Shown: one piece after another, positions 35,541 to 46,900 of the stretch
How the letters are laid out: every line of letters begins with the position of its first letter
Numbering within the stretch: the first letter of the stretch is position 1
NCBI RefSeq assembly: GCF_947179165.1
Contig: NC_077245.1
Span: forward strand, 51,217,286 to 51,281,285
Source: Solanum dulcamara
Taxonomy: Eukaryota > Streptophyta > Magnoliopsida > Solanales > Solanaceae
Direction of reading: 5' to 3'
DNA: 64,000 nt
Notes under the pieces: model-generated
Databases searched by the model: none
Told to the model about the DNA's origin: nothing
The model's input: only the letters and a program-made list of their open reading frames with translations
Translations under genes and position numbers: made by a program

Positions 35541-37344
35541 GGGTCTTTTAAAAATAACTGTTTTAGCTTTACAATATAAGAATAAAATCTGCGTACATTT
35601 TATTCTATTCAAACTTCATCTATAAAATTATATTAGATATGTTATAGTTGTTCTATATCTTTAAAGAGAGGTTTTGGGTATATGTTTGAGATTTCAAGTA
35701 CCGATTCAGTAATTAATTAGGTATACTAAGAATATAACTCTAATCTTGATTAATTGATTTTTTTGTTTTCACCTTGTCTGTTTAGTGTCTGTATTGAAAT
35801 TTTGACTAATTTAAATTTGTGGCATAAGTCTTATTTAAGGAAAAACACTATCTAACAAGATTTTTTCATAAAGCTCAAACTTTTGACCTTTGATTAATAT
35901 TGGAGAAATTCTGTCTAATATTCCACCACACAATAGTGTAATAACTATATGTGAATAAAAGGATGGTCATTTAGACAGACTTCATCAAAAAACTATACCT
36001 ACATAAATCAAATATCTCTTTTTATTAATATATTTTACTAAAATTTAAATATTCTTAATGATATTTTTGACTTCACTGACTGTGTCCGCCCTAATTCTTT
36101 TCGGTGAAAAGCATATAACTCTGTTATAGTTGTTGGAGTACCCAATGATTTTGACACGATTTGTCACATGAATCTACTTTGTTTTATAGTAACGTATATT
36201 CATTCATCATAGTTGATTTGTCTTACTGTTGAATATATTCCACCAAATAGAGTTTATTCACTAAATAAAAGGAATATACTTTAATTTGTCTATTTATTAT
36301 ATGAAACATCTTAATTATATTACTTACTTGGTATGAGGTCATTCATATTCTTGAGCAGTGCCACATTGACTTTCACTTGTTCTTGAAATTTGACTGGAAT
36401 GTATTTTACATTGCAAAGTACTTTATGAATAGGTTATTTTATATAAAATAATTATTTGGTAGTATATAGCAGAAGAGCACTGTAAAAATTTGGTTAGTGT
36501 AAACACGTTAACCAAAAATCTTAGGATATCTTCATCAAATTTCAGAAATTATAACTTCAGAAACTAATTATACACTAAAAATAGCTAGATAAAAAATTGT
36601 TAAAAACCCCCAAAAAGATGTGCCTAAGGATAGAATTAGATTATTATTATTATTGCAAAACTACACTTGTAAACATGAGTTTAGGTCAAAACTTTTAATA
36701 TATATATATAATTTCCATTTAATCTAGAAATATTTAGCGGAGACTTAAAAAAATTGCTCATTTTTAGCAAATTCAAACAAAATTACCAAAATTGTTCCAT
36801 GGTATACGTGAAAATTTATTTTATCCATAATCTAAACAAGAGATCATTTTTATCATTTTCTTTAACCTTATCATGAGAGTGTAATTTGAATATCCACTTG
36901 TTATCCAATCCTTACTACTATACAACCCCTAAATTCAAAGAAGTAAATTGAAGATAAATACTTATTTGCATTTGATTTGATTTTATATTAAAACTAAAGT
37001 GAAAATGCATATAATAATAATTAATTAGTAAATATGTGTTTGAAAGACATGTAATTTTGAGATTGAAGTATCAAAAACGCATTTAAACTAAAAAAATTTA
37101 GTGTCACACCAAATTATTGAAAGTGTGACAAACACATTTAAACTATCACTCATAAGTCTGAGAAACATACCTCAAACAATATGTGATGGTATGTACGTAT
37201 TACAGTCTCTCTTTTCTTATAGAAAAAATTGCCACATCAATTGCAATGTGGAAATAATTTATTTTCCGTAAAAAAAAAAAAAGGGGACAATATGAAGAAA
37301 AAATTAAATTAGCCTAAAGAAAATGAAGAATAAAACGGAGAAGA
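35541..37344. other. AT-rich intergenic stretch
   Basis: No gene, RNA or clear transposon ends seen. Short (TTA)n at ~36641 and (TA)n at ~36698. Confidence 0.5.
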
Positions 37345-37479
37345 ATGTTGATAAATATAGAAGAAGAAGAAAACGAGGAGGAGGAGGAAAGGGAGGAAGT
37401 TGGGAAAAATATATGCAATAGAGGTGTAGAAGCTTCAGAATTCTTCTGTAGAGGCAACAAGCACTTTACATTACAATCC

Positions 37480-37918
37480 AACCCTAAAAGTACTATTCAA
37501 GTCAAGTGGAACCCCCCTTCAGAGAAGATTCAAGGTCTACACTAATGGCTTAGTTAAAGACAACCCATGGGAGGGTGGCCCGGAGGGAGTCATCAGAAAC
37601 CACAGAGGTGACTCGATTATCAGTTTCTTTAGCAAGGAGGCTAACATTACCCCTTCAATGGCTGAACTCAGAGCTATTAGACAAGGACTTAACATGGCTA
37701 TCGCTAACAATCTTGCTCCCCTTGATATCAATATTGATTCACTAGAGGTGGTTAATATATTCCATAATGATAACACCCTTTATAATGACTTAATTGTTGA
37801 ATGTATGTATCTAATGGAGAAGCTGTTAACACACATATTCAGGAAAGATAATAGGGTGGCTGACTTGCTTAGCAAAAAAAGCTTGAAGTGTGTTGCTTTT
37901 GGATCACCTGCATTTTGA
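37480..37918 (+). pseudogene. Orphan RNase H-like (RVT_3 type) fragment
   Basis: The sequence reads VKWNPPSEKI, then after a frame change near 37540 VYTNGLVKDNPWEGG, GVIRNHRGD, MAELRAIRQGL, INIDSLEVVNI and NRVADLLSKK. This is the RNase H-like domain found at the end of plant LINE-type polyproteins and in many orphan copies. The first catalytic position, usually TDG, is TNG; the later acidic residues (E in MAEL, D in IDS, D in VAD) remain. No RT is upstream, only a GAA/GAG-rich stretch (37360-37400). A-rich tracts at 38100-38190 could be an old LINE tail. Function unlikely. Confidence 0.7.
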
Positions 37919-38276
37919 TTAGTTTCTCACGTATTTGTGAATAGCACGATATGGGCAGACATTTTAGAAATTATGTATTCAAGAAAAACTATCGTTTGTA
38001 ATATTCGTCATTCTATGGCACAAACATGTAACACTCTTATTTTGCTGAACAACTAAATGCTTTAGTTTTTATTATATTATCTACCCTTTAGATTAAAAAT
38101 AGAAGAAGAAGGAGAGAATTTAAGATTTTAAAAATCATATAAAAAATAGAAAAAAAATAAAAAAAAATATCAGTATAAAAAGAAAAAAAAAGCCATATGG
38201 ATCGAAATTCAATGCCAAATGCGCCTAAGCGAGTTGGTCCAGTTAGTATTGATGTGTTCTCAAAGTGATAGTTTAA

Positions 38277-39179
38277 GGCGTCGTTTGGTTTGAATACAAG
38301 TTATAATGAGATTAGTTATGATAAAATACGTTATGATAAAATAAGTTATGCTGAGATTATTTTTTATTGATTATTTGGTTTGTTGTATTTAAAATAATAT
38401 GCATTGCATAAATTTTAAGAATAAGTTATTTGCTTACAAAAATACCCTTCACTTTGTTTAGTCTTTTATATTTTCTTTACAAGCTTTAATTATTCCTTCT
38501 TAAAAAAATAAAACTTTCATATTATTTAGGTTAAATATTTTTGTGTGTGTAATTCCATGATGGTACCATATGTATAAATATAAACCTTCATCTTATTTAG
38601 CTTAAAAATAGAACTTTCATCTTAAATTTGTTCAAGTAAAAGAGAATTTATTATTTATATCACTTTATTTAAGCACATATTATTCTTAAATTGTAAAATA
38701 CTAAATTTTGCATTTTAGTTGATATATAAAATACAACCTTTCAAGTGACTAAAAAAATATATAATTAAAAATATGTAATTTAGTAGTAGCGAAATCAAAA
38801 CATAAATAAACATAAGAAATAGTCAAATAAATTAATAAATAAAAAATTTATTTCTATAGTCTAATTTTTTAATAAAAATATAAAGAATTATCATAAAAAT
38901 AAGGAGTTGTGAAGATTGTGAATGTATTATACATGATATTAAAAATAATGTGAATATACATAAATGTGAAAAGTGATGTTATAAAAAAGGTTTAAAAGGA
39001 TATTTTTGTCATTTTCTCTATTTTATCTCGAGATTACTATACTATCCAAGAGAAGAGATAACTTATTCCGGTACTAATTGTTAATCTCGAAATAAGTTAT
39101 CTCAAACTTGCTAATCAAACAACAAATTAAGTGGCACCTCAAAAACTATTTGATGTTATCCTTCACACTAAAAGACTCC
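38277..39179. mobile_element. Tourist/PIF-Harbinger-like MITE, copy 1 (903 bp)
   Basis: The left end GGCGTCGTTTGGTTTGAATA and the right end (reverse complement) GGAGTCTTTTAGTGTGAAGG are inverted repeats, flanked by TAA at 38274-38276 and 39180-39182. Inner repeats include ATAAGTTAT blocks at both ends. It is collinear with 58502-59285. No transposase. It lies ~210 bp upstream of the copper-ATPase TATA box. Confidence 0.85.
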
Positions 39180-39391
39180 TAAGTGTGTTTCTCACACTAT
39201 TAATAATTTATGTACGTAAAAACTTTGAATGTAGATATGAGGTAGAAGTAAATTTTTACCTTAAAAATGAAGGGTATTTATGCAATTAACCAGGAGTTTT
39301 TTTTGTTGGTGGGAAAGTAGAGGACCAGGTCGTTATATTCGAAAATTCAAAAGATAGTGGACCAAAATGGAAAGCATCTTTTCCAGCCCAT

Positions 39392-39398
39392 TATATAA
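39392..39398 (+). promoter_or_regulatory. TATA box of the copper-ATPase gene
   Basis: TATATAA in CCCATTATATAAAGACACAC, about 225 bp before the leader-intron donor at 39620, so transcription would start near 39425 (inference). Confidence 0.6.
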
Positions 39399-39535
39399 AG
39401 ACACACACACTTCAAATTCAACTTTCCCTAATAAACCACCTTTGCCTTTTTCCGGCAACCCTCTGCAACTCCGACTCCAAATCCTTCATTCTTTTCTTCG
39501 CTTTTGAAATCCCATCAAAAAGTTGTATTTTTTCC

Positions 39536-39998
39536 CAAGATTTTTCATGTTTTTGACCTTTCAAGTGAAGAAAGGAAAACCCAACTGATCAATCTTCTGT
39601 TATATTGAAAGTTTTGCAGGTATTCATTTTCTCTACGTTGTTTTCTTATGGGTCGCTCTGTTTTGTGGATTTTGGAGCTTTGTGATGGTCAAATTTTGGT
39701 TAAATTGCTAATAGGTCAATGGGTGTCTCTTAATTTTTTTTTTTTTGTATTTCAAGATTTTTCACGTTTTTTACTTTCTAAGTGAAGAAAGGAAAACCCA
39801 ACTGATCAATCTTGTGTTATACTGAAAGTTTTGCCAGAAAATTGCTCAAGGTATTTCACTTTCTGTACGTTGTTTCTTATGGGTCGCTCTGTTTTGTGGA
39901 TTTTGGAGCTTTGTGATGATTGTTAATAGGTCAATGAGTTTCTCTTAAATTTTGATTATATTCACTTTCTTATTCCAAGATTTTCATGTCTTTGGCTT
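39536..39998 (+). repeat. Tandem duplication of leader exon end and donor site
   Basis: 39536-39687 (CAAGATTTTTCATG...GAGCTTTGTGATG) is repeated at 39753-39918 with few changes and one ~15-bp insertion. A partial third start (CCAAGATTTTCATGTCTTTG) lies at ~39976. Both main copies keep AAGTGAAGAAAGGAAAACCC and a donor-like GGTATT(C/T). Confidence 0.85.
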
Positions 39999-40129
39999 CT
40001 TTTTTTTTTCTTTTTCTTGATAAGGTAATTTCTTATGGAGGTTAGGAAGGTCTGGTAGACTTTGCACTATTTCCTTGTGACTTGCTATATTTTCTTCTTT
40101 ATATCTGGAATTACTGCATGTGAACTGAG

Positions 40130-40229
40130 GTTCTTTTGGAAACAGTCTCTCTACCTCCGCTAAGTATTGGTAAGGTCTTCGTACATTCTTCACGGGTGGG
40201 ATTTCACTGGGTATGTTGTTGTTGTTGTT
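40130..40229 (+). mobile_element. SINE 3' part with TTG tail, in the leader intron
   Basis: GGAAACAGTCTCTCTACCTC, then GGTAAGGTCTTCGTACA, then GGGATTTCACTGGGT and a (TGT)n tail. This wording and tail are those of the TS-type SINEs of Solanaceae. The tRNA-like head is not evident. Confidence 0.65.
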
Positions 40230-40367
40230 TGTTACAAAGGTATTGGCTTTATGTGTGTGAATTGTGGTGTTTCCTAGACATTTCTTTTGTCTACTATGTA
40301 TTGTCATGTTTTTCCCTTTTTCTCCTCTTTTTGATTCATAAGAGCTGATAAAGTAATCCCAAGTGAT

Positions 40368-40550
40368 TAGTGGCGGAACTAGGATTTTCACTAAGAGGTT
40401 GAAAATATGAAAAAGTAAATACACAAAGAAGCCAAGGGGATTCAATATATACGTACACAATAGTTTTAACCTTGAATATACAGTGTAGTTTTTCACTGAA
40501 GAGAGTTTGGATGAACCCCCTTACTCCCATCTGACCTGTCCCTGCAAGTG
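40368..40550 (+). repeat. Dispersed Solanaceae-type repeat in the leader intron
   Basis: AGTGGCGGAACTAGGATTTT...AGTTTGGATGAACCCCCTTA is the wording of a common short nightshade repeat with GTGGCGGA-like ends. The class (SINE or MITE) is unclear to me. Confidence 0.5.
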
Positions 40551-40911
40551 ATCAGTCTTCAATTATAGTGAACGTGGTGCTAGAAATTCGATTTATCCAT
40601 TGGTTTCTTACCCACTTTTGTGTGTGCGTGTGTGAGTGAGTGAGTTTCGTGGACATTCTCTTCCATTAATCTGTCTTATGGAAGTGTATGATAGTATGTA
40701 GATTTTTGAACTGCTTATATTGGAGAGATTATCTACATAATGGTGTGTTTTGAGGGCTGCCTTCAGTGGTTTCACTTCCATAAATGGTTAATCTGTTGAA
40801 CTAACTGTATGAATTTGCTGGATTGCTCAATTTTGACTGAATAATATCTGCAGTTTGACTATTGTTATCATCAATTTTCAGTGTTGAAGATTTTGATTCC
40901 CACGACAAAGA

Positions 40912-43900
40912 ATGGAAGCTAATGGGAAGGACGAATTGAAGAAACCACTTTTGCAAGATGATGACGCTGTAGCTGTCAATGTGGTTCAATTAAGTGGCAG
41001 TAGGAATAAAAAGATTAGAACTCTTCTCTTCAAAGTTAGTGGCATCACTTGTGCATCTTGTTCCAATTCCATAGAATCTGCGTTGGGAAAGCTGAAGGGG
41101 ATTGAGAGTGCTACAGTGTCTCCACTTCAAGGCCAGGCCGTTGTTAAATATGTGCCAGAACTTATCAGTGTATGTCCAATTTAAGACAATGGGATAATCT
41201 GTCAATTTTAAGCCAAGAATTTAATCATCAAATATTCAAGGACTTTAGAGTCTTAGACGACCAAATAGCTTTGTTTCCTTTTCATGCTGTTGACAGTCCA
41301 TTGATTATAAAATTCACAAAATCTATTATTTTTAACTAATAGATTGACTCTTTTGTTTGTGCTTTTCTTTTTCCAATTCCAATATTATGACTTCTCTGTA
41401 ATAACTGCTTCCAAAAGCAGTGCTTTTCTGGAGGATCCAACACGGGTGAGAGAACATTTTTGGAGAGTCCGAGCAATATAGCTATAGCATACATATTTAT
41501 GCATGTCTCAATGTAAGGAGGAATTTTGCAAATTTCATAAAAGAGCAAATAGGTTTAAAGGTGAAACAAATAAAGGCATATATTTTAGGATGAAGTACAT
41601 TTTAAAAAAGTTAGCCCTGATTTCTTATCATCTTTTCGTATATTGAGTGCTGCCTGAGCTCAACTAAGAAAAGTTGCACCAACTCTGATGTTTATGACTT
41701 CAGAGATTGATTTAATGATGGTTGATTGCTCTTTGCTTTTCTTATTTTTTTATGTTTCAGTATTTTTAACTAAATATTTGACTATACCAGGCAAAAGAGA
41801 TAAAAGAGGCTGTCGAAGACACTGGTTTTCTAGTTGATGAGTTCCCAGAGCAAGATATTGCTATCTGCCGGATCAGAATCAAAGGGATGGCATGCACAAG
41901 CTGTTCTGAGTCTGTTGAACGTGCCCTTTCGATGATTGATGGAGTAAAGAAAGCTGTGGTTGGTTTATCTCTTGAAGAAGCAAAAGTTCATTTTGATCCA
42001 AATGTTACAAGTATCAGCCAGATTATTGAAGCAATAGAAGATGCTGGATTTGGAGCTGATATAATTAGTTCAGGCAGTGATTTAAATAAAGTACACTTCA
42101 AGCTAGAAGGCATCAATTCTCCAGATGATTTTACTGCTATTCAATGCTGTCTCGATGCGTTGGAAGGTGTAAACACTGTTGAAATTAACCAGCAAGAGTA
42201 TAGAGTGACCATAAGTTATGAACCAGATATAATTGGTCCAAGAACCCTAATGCAGTGCATCCAAGAATCTGGACATGAGTCAAGTACTTATCGTGCGAGT
42301 CTTTTTATCCCACCAAGACAGAGAGAAATAGAAAAAGAGCATGAAATCCACACTTACAGGAACCTGTTTTTGTGGAGCTGCTTATTTTCAGTGCCAATAT
42401 TTGTTTTCTCAATGGTACTTCCAATGACCCCCCCTTATGGAAATTGGTTAGAATATAAGGTTTTCAACATGCTAACTGTTGGAATATTGTTAAAATGGAT
42501 CCTTTGTACACCTGTGCAGTTTGTTATTGGTCGAAGGTACTCTTTCCTTCATGGAATTTAAGTGCTTGTGATTTCCTTTTTTATTCGGAACTGTCTTTCG
42601 TAGATATATGTGTGAAATTTAATAATTTCTAATTCTAAACTTCTATTTTAGGTTCTATGCAGGATCATATCATGCACTGAGACGGATATCTGCAAACATG
42701 GATGTTCTGATTGCATTGGGGACTAATGCTGCCTATTTCTATTCAGTTTATATAATGGTAAAAGCATTGACGTCAAACTCCTTTGAGGGGCAAGATTTCT
42801 TTGAGACTAGTCCCATGTTGATATCGTTTATATTATTGGGGAAATACCTAGAAGTTCTTGCAAAAGGAAAGACATCAGATGCTTTAGCAAAGCTGACAGA
42901 GCTAGCTCCTGAGACTGCATACCTATTGACACTGGACGGTGCTGGGAATATTATTTCTGAGACAGAAATTAGCTCTCAGTTAATACAAAAGAATGATGTA
43001 CTTAAGATTGTTCCAGGGGCAAAGGTTCCTGTCGATGGCGTTGTTATTAATGGTCACAGTTATGTGAATGAGAGTATGATCACAGGAGAAGCTAGGCCTG
43101 TCTCTAAGAAGCCAGGTGATAAGGTACTCAAGATTTGTTGGCCATGGGTTTCACACTTTTTGTTTTCAAATGCAGGCTGTCATAACAGATTCTATATCTT
43201 TTAGCATGCTTTTTAATAATAAACATGTAACTATTAGGTCATTGGTGGAACTGTAAATGAGAATGGATGTGTACTCATCAAGGCCACTCATATTGGTTCG
43301 GAGACTGCCCTCTCACAAATTGTTCAGTTAGTTGAAGCTGCTCAGCTTGCCAGAGCACCTGTTCAGAAACTTGCTGATCAGATATCAAGATTTTTTGTAC
43401 CCACGGTGAGTACTACCAATGTTAGTAGAAACCAGTACAAATTATGTAAGCTTGTTTTGTTTCTAAGAATGAAATGAAATCCAAGCAGTTCATACAAAAA
43501 CTATCAGATCTGCATTATGGCTAATCATTTTTTTTCAACTTAGTAACTTCTGCATGATGGCTAAGCTTTTCCAGACATAATCTTAATTGGCGTATATTTG
43601 TTTAAGCAAAAGAGGTACTCCCTTGATGTGTGATCAAGATATATGTTGCAATTGATATCTTCAGTATATTCATCTTAGAAGTCTTTAGTGACAATGTGCC
43701 ATCATTTAAATACTGGTGGATGCAAACACTGAAATCTATAGCAAAGACCATGGCCAAATATACTCTGGTTTATTCTAAGACCTTAATCTGAATGATTAGG
43801 ATGAAGAATAATTTGGAGCCTGTCATAGTTTCTAATGTGTATTTACAGTAAGTCAATATAGCTTTTGATATCTGAAATGGCTTGAGTTGATCTTATTCTC

Positions 43901-46900
43901 AGATGTTGCCAGTTATCAGCAGGAGATCTAAAACAACCCAATTTTTATTATATTTTCAGGTTGTTTTAGCTGCAGTTGTGACATGGCTGGGATGGTTTAT
44001 CCCTGGAGAACTAGGTGTATATCCTTCAAGTTGGATACCAAAAGGAATGAATGTATTTGAGCTTGCGTTGCAGTTTGGTATATCAGTATTGGTGGTCGCT
44101 TGTCCCTGTGCTCTCGGATTAGCTACTCCTACAGCAATTATGGTTGCCACCGGAAAGGGCGCTTCTCAAGGTGTGCTTATTAAAGGTGGAAATGCTCTTG
44201 AAAAAGCACATAAGGTTTGTTCATCTCTTCAGCCTTATAAGTAGCCTATATGTGAAATTATTTCAATTTCACACAAGAAAGTTGTCCACTTGTCTTTTTT
44301 CTCTTTTGAGCTGCGAGGGATTTGAGGGGTCGAGGAAGCGAGAGTTGTTAGTTCATTGCCTTGAAATTTCAAACTCAGAGCCAGAAATGAGATCAATCCT
44401 AGGTTCTAGAAATTCTTGTTTACAACTATGGATAATAATAGATAGTTAACTGGGAGTTCAATTGTGCTTGCAGACTAATTTTAATACCAAATGTTTTAAT
44501 TCATGAATAGAAAAGAAATTGCATTTTTCTGTTTTCCTATGTGGGTGTTAATGTAAACACATCTTGTTCTTGCAGGTGAAACTGGTTGTGTTTGATAAGA
44601 CAGGAACACTGACAGTTGGGAAACCCACTGTTGTCAGTGCTGTGCTATTTTCTAACATCTCCATGAAGGACTTCTGTGATGTAACTATCTCTGCTGAGGT
44701 GGGCTTCTTTCCCTTGTGTTTCATAATTCTTTTCCTTAATACATTCTTAGATGTGATGCCTACCCTATTATCCGGTAACTTTGCTATGTGGAGATGTCCC
44801 CTACCTTTGGTCTAGTGGTAAGCGAGCAGCACAGTGTGTAGGTTAGGCGCACATCACTGATTCAAACCCCTCTGCTGACAAAAAAGTGTATTTAAGTGGA
44901 TTAGGTTAGATGTGTCAAGTTTGTTGAATGAATGCTCTCAAATTGAGAGTTCATCCATTAAGTAGAAAGAATTCTGATTTACATGCCTAAAAATTTGCTA
45001 TTTACATCCCTAAATATCCGTTATTCCTAGTTGTAATATCTCGAAAATTATGCTACATTAATCCCTGATATCTCCTACATATTGAAAGCAATTGACATCA
45101 TAATTACACAAATATCTAGAGTTATTACATAGATATGTACAACTATTAGAATTTGTCCAACATGCTAACATCCCCCCTCAAATTGATGCTGGTGGATCAA
45201 ACAAAATCAATTTGTCTACCAGAAACTGATGGCGTTGCCGTGCCATAGATTTTGTAAACACATCAGATATTTGAAGATCACTGGATACATCTGGAAGATT
45301 GGGAAGTCATCCTATTTCTGGGGACTTGGCCCTGCTTCTTTGTTTCTGGAACATTACTTCTCCAATCACTCTCTTTCTGGACACTGTCTGGTAAAATGGT
45401 CAGGACTCACGCACTTGTGGCATACTCCCACAGCTGTGACATACTGCTGAGTTCCCATGTCAGGTGCTCTAGTATTTTAGGTGTTTCCTCTGTTAAAAAT
45501 TCCTCCTTTCCTGATCAACCTCTCGAACATTCTGGTCAACAGTGCCATGTCTTCTTCAACAAAATCTTGATTTTGGGTAGCTGCAAAGACCAAGTTTTCA
45601 TCCCTTCTTGGTGGGGCATTTTTTTGATTTTGGAGTTTCTTCATCTCATAGTTCTTCAAGTTTCCCATGAGTTCATCCATAGTCTTTGTCTCCAAATATT
45701 TTGTCTCCATTATTGCATTAACCTTGCTTTCCCAAGAGTCAGGCAACATGTCTCCAATCCTTTTTCTCAAAGGAATGATCTCTCCAATAAAATTTAGTTA
45801 ATTAGTAATGTAAATAAATCTATTGAACATCTCTGGGAAGGGTTCTCCTTCATTCATCTTGAACACCTCATATTGCCTATTCAAGAAGACAGTTTTTAAC
45901 TTCTTGACCTGACTTGTTTTATGTTGTCACCTATGTACTAAAGAAGTCAAAAACTGTCTTGTTGAATAGGCAATATGAGGTGTTCAAGATGAATGAAGGA
46001 GAACCCCTCCAAGAGATGTTCAATAGATTTATTTACATTACCAATTAGCTAAATTTTCTTGGAGAGATCATTCCTTTGAGCAAAAGGATTGAAGAAGTCA
46101 AAAATAACAATGTTGGATACCTTGCAAACCACTTCTGATACCAATTGTTATTTTATGTAGTCACTTATGTACTGAAGAACCAGGTTCTTCATTTACTATT
46201 AAAGAAAAATAATCAACACAAGGATTTTACACGAAAAACTTCTTGCTACCGGCAGTCGAAAACTACGACCTACCCCTTAGGCTTTTTCCTCAAATTTCCA
46301 CTAAACTTGAGCAAATTTTATGGTTACAAATTAAAGGCTCCAACTCTAGCACCTTTCTCCCTTTTCCTAGTTGCAACTGTTCCTTCAAGATTCTACCCCA
46401 ATCTTGAAAGTCTTTACACTCGAGGAACAAACACCTAATACAATTTTTTTAGGAATGTAAAATGTTACTCTCTCCGGTCCAATTTATGTGATATAGTTTG
46501 ACTTAACAAGAAGTTTAGGAAAAAACGAGAATTTTTGAAATTTGTGGTCTAAAATAAGTAATAGATGTTTGTGTGGCTATAAATCATTTCATTAAGGGTA
46601 AAATGAGTATTTTATAGGTAAATTGTTACTAAATGTAGAATTGTGTCGTTCTTTGAGGCTGACTAAAAAGGAAAGTTAGTCATATAAATTGGAACAAAGA
46701 GAGTACAATTTAAAGTTAAGTGAATTAAACTAGACAACTAAGACCCAGAAAAATAATCTTGATAGGAACAAGTTCTTCACAGTGCTAGTTGACTCTCTTT
46801 CACTTGAAGTCACTTTGCTTTTTCTCTCTTTATGCAGTGAAGTCTCTTTTCTTCAACATCAATGTAATGCTTTATATAGGAGTAGGAATGATTGTTTCTT

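Noticed and set aside
39184..39420. GTAC (copper-response core) near the copper-ATPase promoter
   Set aside because: Only one GTAC was seen in ~210 bp, about what chance gives; no array.
40136..40530. Open frames on both strands in the leader intron (70 and 170 aa)
   Set aside because: They cross SINE and repeat sequence and have no domain.
44808..44869. A tRNA gene in intron 6
   Set aside because: A and B boxes are present, but the acceptor and anticodon stems do not pair by eye; a SINE head fits better.
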